A stretch of DNA of 60,971 nucleotides from Polyangiaceae bacterium (GCA_025937785.1 JAICQQ010000024.1:1-60971); one strand, 5' to 3'; positions 1 through 10,694 are shown, counted from the first letter of the stretch. Numbers and translations are program-made. Notes: a model not told the origin generated them from the sequence alone.

Positions 1-249
1 AGGTGCCCTTGGTCGTCGACGCGCTGGGATTGCCGCTGCCTCTCGCGGTCAAGTAATAGCGTCGCTTGTCCGGCTTGGAGTGTTTCCCGGCGTCCTCGGC
101 GATGTTCAACACAATCGATAAGGACGCCCGGGTGAACTGATCCGACAGGTGCCTCGTCCTCGCGGTAGTCCTTCTATGATCGCGTTCGCGATAACGAGAA
201 ACTCCAGCGCGACTTGATACACTTCCAATCCCTCATGATCGAGCGTCAT
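1..249 (-). pseudogene. Frameshifted four-helix-bundle protein (23S rRNA intervening-sequence family)
   Basis: Read on the minus strand from an ATG at 249, the first part gives MTLDHEGLEVYQVALEFL and then LPRGRG. The expected continuation, HLSDQFTRASLSIVLNIAED and KHSKPDKRRYYLTARGS, lies in a different frame, so one base appears to be missing near 150-153. The LDV/EVYQxAxEF start, the DQxxRAxxSIxLNIAE block and the ARGS block are the hallmarks of the small four-helix-bundle proteins linked to 23S rRNA intervening sequences, which occur as free-standing genes in many myxobacteria. Beyond the ARGS block the sequence drifts again and reaches the window edge. The cellular role of free-standing members is not established. 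I am confident of the family and fairly confident that this copy is broken; a sequencing error cannot be excluded. Confidence 0.7.
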
Positions 250-302
250 GCTCCAGCCATCGGCCCCACCTCGGCATCGGTTGCGCTTCTTCGGGCACGG
301 GC

Positions 303-340
303 ACGTTTACGTTCACGTTCACGTTCACGTTCACGTTCAC
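303..340. repeat. Hexamer tandem repeat (ACGTTC)n
   Basis: About six copies of the hexamer ACGTTC in a row, the first one imperfect. It lies in non-coding sequence between the broken four-helix-bundle gene and the hppA terminator. This is a simple-sequence tract with no evident function. Confidence 0.85.
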
Positions 341-429
341 GGGGCCATCGTCCAATTCAGGGACAGGCCCTAGTTGCACGCCGGGTTGGGCTCATCGAGC
401 CAGTGCTTCGTGGTCCTGTTTCTCGGGAC

Positions 430-471
430 GCAAAACAGAAACGGCGACCGCGGAGTGATTCCGCGATCGCC
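430..471 (-). terminator. Rho-independent terminator of hppA
   Basis: On the minus strand, an 11-bp stem (443-453 with 461-471, one mismatch, 7-nt loop) is followed by a T-rich stretch (GTTTCTGTTTTG). It lies about 25 nt past the hppA stop codon, the expected position and orientation. Confidence 0.75.
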
Positions 472-496
472 GCTGGTGGCTATCGCCGAAGTAGCT

Positions 497-2986
<2,490 letters not shown>

Positions 2987-3419
2987 GATTCTCCCGCTCT
3001 CGGGCGTACGGATAACGGAATGGCCGCCGGGGGTCGGCCAGCGGTTGGGCACGATCGGAGCGCGGGCCCCTCACTCGCGAAACCACTGGCGCGAAACCAG
3101 GAGGTGACGCGCGGCTGAGTACCACGGCGCCCGCCGCGAGACCAAACACCAAACGCACGAGGCCTGTTCCCCGAGGCGCCGCGCCGTCCCCACGGTGGGG
3201 TTGAGTCTGCAGAGTTTGCGCGGACTTGATAGCCACGCGAACTCGCTCGGGTTTTGGCAGCGAGGCGTGTTTGCTTCGCCGTCGGAGCGCGATCGGCCCG
3301 CTGGTAGACGGGCCTCCGGCAGCCGTCGAGAGCGCGCCCCCGAGTGGGGCCAACGTCGCCATTTCGAGCTCCCTGGTGACGCGCTAGCGTGCGCAAGGTC
3401 GCTTTTGGAAGGACGATCG
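2987..3419. other. Divergent intergenic region hppA / modA
   Basis: No convincing gene. The region must carry the promoters of hppA (leftward) and modA (rightward). A short direct repeat GCGAAACCA occurs twice near 3078-3100. No clear ModE-type palindrome was recognised. Confidence 0.5.
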
Positions 3420-4193
3420 ATGACTCCTCGGCTGCTGCCGCTGCTCTCCTGCGTCGTAGTGTTCGCCGGTGGTTGCTCGCGACAGCCGTCCCAGGAAGCG
3501 GCGAACCGCACCTCGGGGACCCTGCGCATCGCGGTGGCTTCGAACTTTGCAGGCCCGGCGGCACGGCTAGCCCGAGCTTTCGAAGCGCAGCATCCGGGCG
3601 CCACGGTCGAGCTCAGCGCGGGCGCCAGCGGCAAGCTCTACGCGCAGATCGTCAACGGGGCGCCTTTCGACATCCTGCTTTCGGCGGACGTTGACCGCCC
3701 GCAAAAGCTAGAAACTGAAGGGCATGCGGTGCGGGGTAGCCGCGCGCACTACGCCCAGGGGCGCCTCGCGCTGGTGGGGTCCGCCATGACGACCGGTGTG
3801 GACGGACCCAGCGTGCTCGAGAAAGGTGACTTCGAGCACTTGTCCATCGCGAATCCGGAGACGGCGCCCTACGGTGTGGCCGCCCAGCAAGTGCTGACCA
3901 AGCTCGGGCTCTGGGAAACTCTGGAAGCCCGATTGGTGCGCGGCGAGAACATCACACAAGCCTATCAGTTCGTCACGTCGGGCGGAGCAGAGCTCGGGTT
4001 CGTGGCGCTGGCGTTGGTGCTAGCCGACGAGAGTCCGCGCTGGGAGGTACCGCCCGCGCTGCACGAGCCCATCCAGCAGGACGCCGTCTTGCTCACGCGC
4101 GCGGAGCACCCGCTTGCCGACGATTTCATGGCGTTTCTCGGCAGCGCTGCCGCGAAGACGCTGATCCGAGCTTCCGGTTATGGAGCGGAGTAG
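3420..4193 (+). CDS. modA: Molybdate ABC transporter, substrate-binding lipoprotein
   Basis: Periplasmic molybdate (or tungstate) receptor of a ModABC importer. ATG 3420 follows GGAAGGA at good spacing and opens a lipoprotein signal with lipobox VFAGGC. The mature part starts GTLRIAVASNFAGPAARLA, then has the ModA-typical oxyanion-site sequences LSAGASGKLYAQI, GAPFDILLSAD and, later, IANPETAPYGVAAQQVL. The product is about 257 aa, normal for ModA. Membrane anchoring by a lipid rather than a free periplasmic protein is uncommon in Gram-negatives but is seen elsewhere. modB begins 18 nt after the stop and modC follows, so the three form one transcription unit. A molybdate-responsive regulator is not in the window. 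Confidence 0.95.
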   Translation: MTPRLLPLLSCVVVFAGGCSRQPSQEAANRTSGTLRIAVASNFAGPAARLARAFEAQHPGATVELSAGASGKLYAQIVNGAPFDILLSADVDRPQKLETEGHAVRGSRAHYAQGRLALVGSAMTTGVDGPSVLEKGDFEHLSIANPETAPYGVAAQQVLTKLGLWETLEARLVRGENITQAYQFVTSGGAELGFVALALVLADESPRWEVPPALHEPIQQDAVLLTRAEHPLADDFMAFLGSAAAKTLIRASGYGAE

Positions 4194-4211
4194 TTGCGTG
4201 GAGCTTTCGTC

Positions 4212-4886
4212 ATGGTGATCGAGTGGCAGCCAGTGCTGCTGACGCTGCGCCTCGCGGGGGTGTCGACGCTCGTCTTGCTGGTGCTCGGCACGCCACTCGC
4301 GTTGTGGATCGCGTTCGGTAGCTCCCGACTGCGGGTGGTCGTCGAGGCGGTCGTGGCCTTGCCGCTGGTGTTGCCGCCGACGGTGCTCGGGTTCTACCTT
4401 TTGGTGCTGCTGGGGCCCCGGGGTGCGATCGGCGAAGCCTGGGAGTCCCTCGGCGGCGATCGCTTGGTGTTCTCGTTCACCGGGTTGGTGCTGGGGTCCG
4501 TGGTGTATTCGCTGCCGTTCGTCGTACAGCCGCTGGCGAACGCCTTTCGCACCATCGATCGCCGAGTGCTCGAGGCGGCGGCTACGTTGGGGGCTCGGCG
4601 CTGGGATCGGTTCGCCACGGTGATCGTTCCATTGTCGCGTTCCGGGCTGATCACCGCGGCCACGCTGGGGTTCGCCCACACCGTCGGCGAGTTCGGCGTC
4701 GTGCTCATGCTCGGAGGCAGCATCCCTGGGCGTACGAAGGTGCTGTCGATCGCCATCTACGAGCGCGTCGAAGCGCTCGACTACGCGCAGGCACATTGGC
4801 TGAGCGCGGGTATGCTCGCTTTCTCGTTCTCCGTGTTGCTCGCGGTGTACCTGACGACACGGCGCTTCGACGTCGTGGGAGCTTGA
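4212..4886 (+). CDS. modB: Molybdate ABC transporter permease
   Basis: Inner-membrane permease of the molybdate importer. I take ATG 4212, which has GGAG 8 nt upstream, rather than the in-frame TTG directly after the modA stop. The product is about 224 aa with five or so hydrophobic segments, typical for ModB. The EAA loop that docks to the ATPase is clear (EAAATLGARRWDRFATVIVP), followed by HTVGEFGVVLMLGG, a strongly conserved ModB stretch. It sits between modA and modC with gaps of 18 and 10 nt. Confidence 0.95.
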   Translation: MVIEWQPVLLTLRLAGVSTLVLLVLGTPLALWIAFGSSRLRVVVEAVVALPLVLPPTVLGFYLLVLLGPRGAIGEAWESLGGDRLVFSFTGLVLGSVVYSLPFVVQPLANAFRTIDRRVLEAAATLGARRWDRFATVIVPLSRSGLITAATLGFAHTVGEFGVVLMLGGSIPGRTKVLSIAIYERVEALDYAQAHWLSAGMLAFSFSVLLAVYLTTRRFDVVGA

Positions 4887-4896
4887 GGCGCAGGGG

Positions 4897-5964
4897 GTGT
4901 CTTCGCTCGAAGTCGTCGTGCGCGGTCGCCGCGGGGCCTTCGAGCTCGACGTGAAGCTCGAGCTTCCGGCCGCCGGCGTGACCGCCATCTTCGGCCGCTC
5001 TGGCTCTGGCAAGACCACGTTGCTGCGCGCGGTGGCGGGGCTCGAGCGCATGCAGGGGCGCGTGAAGGTAGCCGGGAGCATCTGGCAAGCGGGCGACCAC
5101 TTCTTGCCCGCCGATCGGCGCTCCGTCGGCTACGTCTTTCAAGAAGCGGCGTTGCTTCCGCATCTGACGGTGCGCGGCAACCTCGAGTACGCGCAGCGCA
5201 GGGCGAGAACGCAGCGTATTCGCCAAGCCGACGTGGTCGAATGGTTGGCCCTGCACGAACTCATGGAGCGGCGACCCTCGGCGCTTTCGGGGGGCGAGCG
5301 CCAGCGGGTGGCCATGGGTCGCGCGCTCCTGCGCGGTCCGGAGCTGCTCTTGATGGACGAGCCACTCGCAGCGCTCGATCTGCAGGCACGCGCGGCGATC
5401 CTCGCTCACCTGGACAGGCTGCGGGACGAACTCAGTATTCCAGTTCTGTACGTGACGCACGCCACGGACGAAGTCGCGCGCTTGGCTGATCGGGTTGCGT
5501 GGCTCGACGGCGGGCGCGTGCGCGGCGTGGCAGCTCCAGAAGTGCTGTTCGGGAGCCCTGAGCTGGGCGCCTCACTGGGGGACGGCGCAGCCGCGTTCGT
5601 TCCCGCCCGGGTGCTGCGTCACGATGACGTCTATCATTTGTCCGAGCTCGAGGCGGCCTGGGGCCTGCTGCTCGTGCCGCGCTTGACGGCGGCGGTGGGC
5701 GCCAGCGTCCGGGTCAGGGTGCGTGCGCGTGACGTGAGCGTCGCACTCGGGCGCGAGCACAAGACCAGCATCCTGAACGTGTTCGCCGCGCGCGTGGCGG
5801 AGGTGACACCGGTAAGCCCTGGCGAAGTGCTCGTGAGATTGGTCTGCCCGAGCGATCCAGCGCAGGCGGTGTTGGCCCGGCTGACGCAGAAGTCGGTGCA
5901 CGAAATCGGGCTGCGCGCGGGCTTGGAGGTCTACGCGCAGGTGAAAGGGGTGAGCGTGCGCTGA
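4897..5964 (+). CDS. modC: Molybdate ABC transporter ATP-binding protein
   Basis: Cytoplasmic ATPase that energises molybdate uptake. The GTG at 4897 is the only reasonable start, 10 nt after modB, with a purine-rich stretch in front. Walker A is GRSGSGKT (33-40), the Q-loop follows in YVFQEAALLPHL, the signature is LSGGERQ (130-136), Walker B is LLLMDEP (150-156), and the H-loop is YVTHATDE. Residues from about 230 to 355 form the ModC-type C-terminal extension including a TOBE-like molybdate-sensing domain. The length of 355 aa is normal. Last gene of the modABC unit. Confidence 0.95.
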   Translation: MSSLEVVVRGRRGAFELDVKLELPAAGVTAIFGRSGSGKTTLLRAVAGLERMQGRVKVAGSIWQAGDHFLPADRRSVGYVFQEAALLPHLTVRGNLEYAQRRARTQRIRQADVVEWLALHELMERRPSALSGGERQRVAMGRALLRGPELLLMDEPLAALDLQARAAILAHLDRLRDELSIPVLYVTHATDEVARLADRVAWLDGGRVRGVAAPEVLFGSPELGASLGDGAAAFVPARVLRHDDVYHLSELEAAWGLLLVPRLTAAVGASVRVRVRARDVSVALGREHKTSILNVFAARVAEVTPVSPGEVLVRLVCPSDPAQAVLARLTQKSVHEIGLRAGLEVYAQVKGVSVR

Positions 5965-6050
5965 CCCGAAGGGAGCCTTTCAGCCCGCCCCCGCGCTCCT
6001 CGGGCTGCTGCTCATGCGAATACTGAGCGATTGTCACTGATTATCGGTGA

Positions 6051-6098
6051 GCCCTGTATATTGTGTTGACTGAACACGCGACCCCCAATATGTTGGTG
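6051..6098 (+). promoter_or_regulatory. Pair of NrdR boxes upstream of nrdAB
   Basis: Two AT-containing, roughly palindromic sites: GCCCTGTATATTGTGT (6051-6066), which matches the NrdR consensus ACACTATATATTGTGT at 13 of 16 positions, and CCCCAATATGTTGGTG (6083-6098), a weaker match of about 10 of 16. Their start-to-start distance is 32 bp, three DNA turns, the spacing typical of paired NrdR boxes. The first abuts the -35 and the second covers the -10, as expected for a repressor of ribonucleotide reductase genes. The nrdR gene is not in the window. Confidence 0.7.
6066..6094 (+). promoter_or_regulatory. Sigma-70-like promoter of nrdAB
   Basis: TTGACT at 6066-6071 and TATGTT at 6089-6094 with a 17-bp spacer. 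The predicted start of transcription is near 6101, which is exactly where the first stem of the cobalamin riboswitch begins. Confidence 0.65.
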
Positions 6099-6101
6099 TT
6101 C

Positions 6102-6301
6102 GTGCTGGTGCCCTGACCACCTGGTTAGGGCGAATAGGGAACCCGGTGAAAATCCGGGACTGCCCCGCAGCGGTAAGTGAGAACGAAGCCCACGCGTGCC
6201 ACGAAAGCGGCTCGCGCACTGGTCCCCGGACTGGGAAGCGGTGGGTGATAGGCCAGCGGCGAGTTGCCGAAACGCTCACGAGTCCGAAGACCTGCCAGCG
6301 C
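6102..6301 (+). promoter_or_regulatory. Cobalamin (adenosylcobalamin) riboswitch
   Basis: The 5' leader of nrdAB carries the conserved blocks of the cobalamin riboswitch: AGGGAACCCGGTGAAAATCC with GGGACTGCCCCGCAGCGGTA (about 6136-6176), a GGACTGGGAAG block, and the B12-box region AGTCCGAAGACCTGCC (6281-6296). The closing stem P1 pairs GTGCTGG (6102-6108) with CCAGCGC (6295-6301). Such riboswitches normally switch expression off when adenosylcobalamin is abundant. The same arrangement in front of class Ia nrd genes is known in Streptomyces, where a B12-dependent class II enzyme takes over. Confidence 0.95.
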
Positions 6302-6439
6302 CCGATCCTCGGAGAAACAACCAGGGTCGGTTCGATCCGAGAAAACCTCGAGGGAGGTGGTGGATCTGGTTCAGCGTTGCGCTGGGTCCCGTGCCTGCGT
6401 CCGCTCGGCCCGATCGATCCGTCCAGCGAGGTCTCTCAT

Positions 6440-6454
6440 ACGCCCGAGGGGCGT
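6440..6454 (+). other. Hairpin directly before the nrdA ribosome-binding site
   Basis: ACGCCC-GAG-GGGCGT forms a perfect 6-bp stem with a 3-nt loop, ending one base before the strong GAGAAGGAG site of nrdA. It could belong to the riboswitch expression platform (6302-6468) or act as a stabilising leader element; the sequence alone does not decide. Confidence 0.5.
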
Positions 6455-6468
6455 GAGAAGGAGATCCG

Positions 6469-9006
6469 ATGCTGAGCGAAATCATTCCAGAAGACCCCGT
6501 GAGCCGGCCGCACCCCCAAGCTGCCACCTTCGAACCGAGACGAGCGGCGCTTCCAGAGACTTCGATGAGAGTCACGAAGCGCAACGGACAGCGCGAGATC
6601 GTGGACGTCACCAAGATCGTGCGAGCGGTCAGCCGCTGCGCGCTGGGGCTCGCGTCCGTGGACCCGCTGCGCGTGGCTACCAAAACCATCAGTGGCCTGT
6701 ACGACGGATCGACGACGCAAGAGCTGGACCAGCTCTCGATCCAGACTGCGGCCTCGCTGATCGTCGAGGAACCCGAGTACGCCAAGCTGGCCGCGCGTTT
6801 GCTGGCGACCACTATCGACAAGGAAGTGCGAAACCAGGAGATCCATGCCTTTTCGCAAGCCGTCGCCGCCGGTCATCGGCTGGGCTTGATTCACGATCGC
6901 CTGGAGCGCACGGTCAGCGACAATTCGCGCAAGCTCAACGACGCCATCCGCCCTGAACGTGACCACGAGTTCGAGTATTTCGGGCTGCGGACGCTCTACG
7001 ATCGGTACTTGCTCAGGCACCCGACGCTGCGTCTGGTCCTCGAGACGCCGCAGCAGTTCTTCATGCGGGTTGCATGCGCCCTCTCCGAGAGCGTGCTCGA
7101 GGCGATCGAGCTCTACGAGCTGTTTTCCACGCTCCAGTACTTGCCGAGCTCCCCCACTTTGTTCAACGCAGGCACGCGGCGCGAGCAGTTGTCGAGTTGC
7201 TTTCTGCTCGATTCGCCCGAAGATCACCTGGAGGACATCTACAAGCGCTACTCGGACGTGGCGATGCTCTCCAAGTTCTCGGGCGGTATCGGGCTCGCGT
7301 ACCATCGCGTTCGCTCCCGGGGCTCGCTGATCGAAAGCACCAACGGGCATTCCAACGGCATCGTGCCCTGGCTAAGGACGCTGGACGCATCCGTGGCCGC
7401 GGTGAACCAAGGAGGGAAGCGCAAAGGCGCCTGCGCGGTCTATCTCGAGACCTGGCACGCCGACATCGAGGAATTCCTCGAGCTGCGGGACAATACTGGC
7501 GATGAAGCGCGCCGCACCCACAATCTAAACCTGGCGAACTGGGTCTCGGACCTGTTCATGAAGCGGGTGGAGGCCGACGCCTCGTGGACCCTCTTCGATC
7601 CCAAGACCGTGCCGGAGCTGCCGGATCTTTATGGCGCTGACTTCGAGAGCAGCTACGAGGCCGCCGAACGAGCGGGTCTCGGTGTGAAGCAGCTGCGCGC
7701 CCGCGATCTGTACGCTCGCATGCTGCGGACGCTCGCTGAAACCGGCAACGGTTGGATGACCTTCAAGGACAAGTGCAACGGCGCATGCAATCAGACGGCG
7801 AGCGCGGGGCATGTCGTGCACCTGTCCAACCTCTGCACCGAGATCCTCGAAGTCACTTCACCGAGTGAGGTCGCGGTCTGTAACCTCGGGTCCATCAACC
7901 TCGCGCGGCACGTGGCCCCGGGGCTCGACGGCCAGCCTTATTTCGATTTCGAGAAACTGGCGCGTACCGTGACCGCTGCCGTGCGCCAGCTCGATCGAGT
8001 GATCGACCTCAATTACTACCCGATCTCGAGCGCCGAGGCGTCGAACCAGCGCTGGCGCCCCGTCGGCCTGGGCTTCATGGGGCTCGCGGACGTCTTCTTC
8101 CAGCTGAGGTTGCCCTTCGACGCCCCGCCCGCGCGCCGGCTGTCCCAGCGCATCTCCGAGGAGATCTACTTCCACGCTCTCGGCACGTCCGCCGACCTGG
8201 CGGAGCAGAAGGGGAGTCACCCCTGCTTCCGTGACACGCGCGCCGCGCGCGGCGAGCTTCAGTACCACGCCTGGGGTGTCGAGCCCGAGTCGCCCGAGCG
8301 CTGGGACCGGCTGCGCGAGCGCATTCAGCGCACCGGCCTCAGAAATTCCCTGCTCTGCGCGATAGCCCCGACCGCGACCATCGCATCGATTGCGGGCTGT
8401 TACGAGTGCATCGAGCCTCAAGTATCCAACCTGTTCAAGCGGGAAACCTTGTCCGGTGACTTCGTGCAAGTGAACCGCTATCTGGTTTCCGAGCTCAAGG
8501 CGCTCGCGCTTTGGACGCCAGAGCTTCGCGGGCGCCTGAAGCTCGCCGAAGGTTCGGTTCAGGGCTTGGAGGAGCTGCCTCAAGAGCTGCGAGCCATCTA
8601 TCGCACTGCTTGGGAGATCCCGATGCGGTCGCTGATCGACATGGCGCGCGATCGCGGGGCCTACATCGACCAGAGCCAGTCGCTCAATCTATTCGTCGAG
8701 AGCCCCAACATCGGCCAGCTTTCCTCCATGTATTTCTATGCGTGGAAGCAGGGGCTGAAGACGACGTACTACCTGCGGTCGCGACCAGCCACACGCATCG
8801 CCAAGGCCACCGTGGCGGAGCCCCCGGCGCGAGACGATGGCGCCGGCGATCCTCGAGCCGAGCGCGGCTGGACGCCCGATCCTCCGCGAGTCGCCGCCAC
8901 GCGCTCCGGCGCACCGGACCCCGTATCCGAGGGCGCGAAGGCAACGGGCACGGAGGCAGTGAGCTGCTCGCTCGAGAACCCCGAGACCTGCGAGGCCTGC
9001 CAATGA
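6469..9006 (+). CDS. nrdA: Class Ia ribonucleoside-diphosphate reductase, alpha (catalytic) subunit
   Basis: Reduces NDPs to dNDPs. ATG 6469 follows a strong GAGAAGGAG site. An ATP-cone allosteric domain occupies about residues 33-122 (VTKRNGQREIVDVTKI onward). Catalytic residues are all present: C244 in SSCFLLDSPEDH, the N-x-C-x-E triad in SNLCTEIL (N454, C456, E458), and C471 in AVCNLGSINLA. The C-terminus ends CEACQ, giving the redox-active cysteine pair (C841, C844) that is re-reduced by thioredoxin or glutaredoxin. The length of 845 aa fits the family; residues about 770-830 form a Pro/Ala/Arg-rich linker to the swinging tail. It overlaps nrdB by 4 nt (ATGA), so the subunits are translationally coupled. 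Expression is predicted to be under both NrdR and a cobalamin riboswitch. Confidence 0.97.
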   Translation: MLSEIIPEDPVSRPHPQAATFEPRRAALPETSMRVTKRNGQREIVDVTKIVRAVSRCALGLASVDPLRVATKTISGLYDGSTTQELDQLSIQTAASLIVEEPEYAKLAARLLATTIDKEVRNQEIHAFSQAVAAGHRLGLIHDRLERTVSDNSRKLNDAIRPERDHEFEYFGLRTLYDRYLLRHPTLRLVLETPQQFFMRVACALSESVLEAIELYELFSTLQYLPSSPTLFNAGTRREQLSSCFLLDSPEDHLEDIYKRYSDVAMLSKFSGGIGLAYHRVRSRGSLIESTNGHSNGIVPWLRTLDASVAAVNQGGKRKGACAVYLETWHADIEEFLELRDNTGDEARRTHNLNLANWVSDLFMKRVEADASWTLFDPKTVPELPDLYGADFESSYEAAERAGLGVKQLRARDLYARMLRTLAETGNGWMTFKDKCNGACNQTASAGHVVHLSNLCTEILEVTSPSEVAVCNLGSINLARHVAPGLDGQPYFDFEKLARTVTAAVRQLDRVIDLNYYPISSAEASNQRWRPVGLGFMGLADVFFQLRLPFDAPPARRLSQRISEEIYFHALGTSADLAEQKGSHPCFRDTRAARGELQYHAWGVEPESPERWDRLRERIQRTGLRNSLLCAIAPTATIASIAGCYECIEPQVSNLFKRETLSGDFVQVNRYLVSELKALALWTPELRGRLKLAEGSVQGLEELPQELRAIYRTAWEIPMRSLIDMARDRGAYIDQSQSLNLFVESPNIGQLSSMYFYAWKQGLKTTYYLRSRPATRIAKATVAEPPARDDGAGDPRAERGWTPDPPRVAATRSGAPDPVSEGAKATGTEAVSCSLENPETCEACQ

Positions 9007-10025
9007 GCGCCGTGGTCCGCCCGTCGAAGCTGCTCGATCCGGGCTTGTGCCTCACGCTGAGGCCGTTGGCTTACCCCCGGTTCTTCGAGATGTACAAGAG
9101 CGCCATCCGCAACACCTGGACGGTCGAGGAGGTGGACTTTTCGACCGATGTCGGCGATCTGCGCTCGAAGATGAGCCCGGCGGAGCGTCACCTGATCCAG
9201 CGCCTCGTCGCCTTCTTCGCGACCGGCGACAGCATCGTCGCCAACAATCTGGTGCTGTGTCTGTACAAGCACATCAACGCACCCGAGGCCCGCATGTACC
9301 TGTCGCGCCAGCTCTACGAAGAGGCGCTCCACGTGCAGTTCTATCTGACCTTGCTCGACACTTATGTCCCGGATGCCGACGAGCGCCATCGGGCGTTCGC
9401 CGCGGTCGAGAACATTCCCTCGATTCGGCAGAAGGCCGAGTTCTGCTTGCGCTGGCTGAATCGCGTCGAGGGGTTGGGTCAGCTCAGCTCGCGGGCAGAC
9501 CGCAGACAATTTCTGCTCAACCTGATCTGCTTCGCGGCTTGCGTGGAAGGTTTGTTCTTCTTCGGCGCGTTCGCCTACGTGTACTTCCTGCGATCACGCG
9601 GCTTGCTGCACGGCTTGGCTGCCGGGACCAACTGGGTTTTCCGAGACGAAAGCGCTCACATGGCCTTCGCCTTCGAGGTGGTGGAGACCGTACGGCGAGA
9701 AGAGCCCAGCCTGTTCGACGCCGAGCTCGAGCGCGACGTGGGCCTGATGCTCGAGGAAGCCATCGCGTGTGAGACCCAGTTTGCCGAAGATTTGCTGGGT
9801 GGCGGTGTGTGTGGTCTCTCGGTGGCCGAAGTTCGGCAATACCTCGAATACTGCGCCGATCAACGCTTGTGCACGCTGGGGCTACCTCAGCGCTATCACG
9901 CAAGAAACCCATTCGGGTTCCTGGACTTGCAGGACGTGCAGGAAGTCACCAATTTCTTCGAACGCCGCGTGTCGGCCTACCAAGTCGGCGTGACCGGCAG
10001 CGTGGTTCTGGACGGGGCCTTCTAG
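9003..10025 (+). CDS. nrdB: Class Ia ribonucleoside-diphosphate reductase, beta (radical) subunit
   Basis: Small subunit that houses the diiron site and tyrosyl radical. The ATG at 9003 lies in an ATGA overlap with the nrdA stop. At 340 aa it has the full ligand set: D76 (ATGDSIV), E107 and H110 (YEEALHVQFY), E182 (CVEGLFFFG), E216 and H219 (RDESAHM). A tyrosine (Y114) lies four residues after H110, the position of the radical tyrosine in the E. coli enzyme, so this is not a tyrosine-less class Ic protein. No thioredoxin- or NrdR-coding gene follows; the operon appears to be nrdAB only. Confidence 0.96.
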   Translation: MSAVVRPSKLLDPGLCLTLRPLAYPRFFEMYKSAIRNTWTVEEVDFSTDVGDLRSKMSPAERHLIQRLVAFFATGDSIVANNLVLCLYKHINAPEARMYLSRQLYEEALHVQFYLTLLDTYVPDADERHRAFAAVENIPSIRQKAEFCLRWLNRVEGLGQLSSRADRRQFLLNLICFAACVEGLFFFGAFAYVYFLRSRGLLHGLAAGTNWVFRDESAHMAFAFEVVETVRREEPSLFDAELERDVGLMLEEAIACETQFAEDLLGGGVCGLSVAEVRQYLEYCADQRLCTLGLPQRYHARNPFGFLDLQDVQEVTNFFERRVSAYQVGVTGSVVLDGAF

Positions 10026-10052
10026 GACGCCAGCGCCAGCTCTGCGCATCGC

Positions 10053-10128
10053 GACCCACAGTGGGTCCGAGACTGGTGGCTGAGGCGACCCGCGGCGGGT
10101 TCGAAACCCGTTGCCGATCGACTCAGCC
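10053..10128. terminator. Inverted repeats between convergent nrdB and tatA
   Basis: The 97-nt convergent gap holds GACCCAC-A-GTGGGTC (10053-10067) and a longer structure in which GGCTGAG (10078-10084) can pair with CTCAGCC (10122-10128) around an inner 10-bp stem (about 10092-10114). No T-run follows on either strand, so a role as a bidirectional termination or 3'-end-protecting structure is plausible but unproven. Confidence 0.4.
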
Positions 10129-10389
10129 TGCCGCCCGGTCGTTGTCTTTGGTCTTGTTGCTCTCGCTGGCGTCCTTCGAGCTCTTACTCGTCGCTTCGAT
10201 GGCGGGGGGCGCGGACTCTTTCGTCTCTTTCGCGCTGGCTGAAGCGTCGTCGTCGTCGTTCAGGCCTTTCTTGAAGTTCTTCATGCCTTCGCCGAGGCCT
10301 TTCCCGACTTCTGAAAGCTTCTTGGGGCCAAAAATGAGCAACACCACCAAGAGTACGATGAGCCAGTGCCAGATACTGAATGATCCCAT
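10123..10389 (-). CDS. tatA: Sec-independent (Tat) translocase subunit TatA/E
   Basis: Pore-forming subunit of the twin-arginine export system. The 88-aa product starts [20 protein letters not shown], an N-terminal membrane helix, followed by the invariant [20 protein letters not shown] hinge and amphipathic helix, then an acidic DDDD patch and a Ser/Lys/Glu-rich tail. ATG 10389 has AGGA upstream. tatB and tatC are not adjacent. A Tat substrate, the multicopper oxidase at 37.5 kb, is encoded in this window. Confidence 0.93.
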   Translation of the reverse strand: MGSFSIWHWLIVLLVVLLIFGPKKLSEVGKGLGEGMKNFKKGLNDDDDASASAKETKESAPPAIEATSKSSKDASESNKTKDNDRAAG

Positions 10390-10625
10390 GTTGGTTCCTA
10401 GTTGCAGAAGCCGTAGACCAGAATCACGACGAACGCTCGCGGATTTTTCCCGGCACGGACGCTGCAGTCACGGGTTCGGCGAGAGGGGGAGGCGGGCGTT
10501 CTCAGCGAAACATAGCACCCCACTCACGAGGTGCAGCTCACCGGGGTCCGTCCACCTCGGCGGGATGAGGGGCGAGGGTGGCGAATCTCCCCGATGGAGG
10601 ACCGGCCCGGGGTCTGGACGACAGC

Positions 10626-10654
10626 TTGCTGGCGTGCGTCATTCCTGGTGTAAC
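10626..10654 (+). promoter_or_regulatory. Candidate promoter of kup
   Basis: TTGCTG (10626-10631) and TGTAAC (10649-10654) with a 17-bp spacer, placing transcription start near 10661 and leaving a leader of about 34 nt before the chosen ATG at 10695. The rest of the tatA-kup gap (10390-10694) shows nothing else. Confidence 0.4.
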
Positions 10655-10694
10655 CTTTGCCGACCCGTCCCCGGCGAATCCGCTCCCAGTCACG

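Noticed and set aside
7858..8583. Long open frame opposite nrdA
   Set aside because: Antisense shadow of a strongly conserved gene in GC-rich DNA; no domain.
10090..10115. T-loop-like GGTTCGAAACCC suggesting a tRNA
   Set aside because: No acceptor, D or anticodon arms can be placed around it; it is explained as the inner stem of an inverted repeat between convergent genes.
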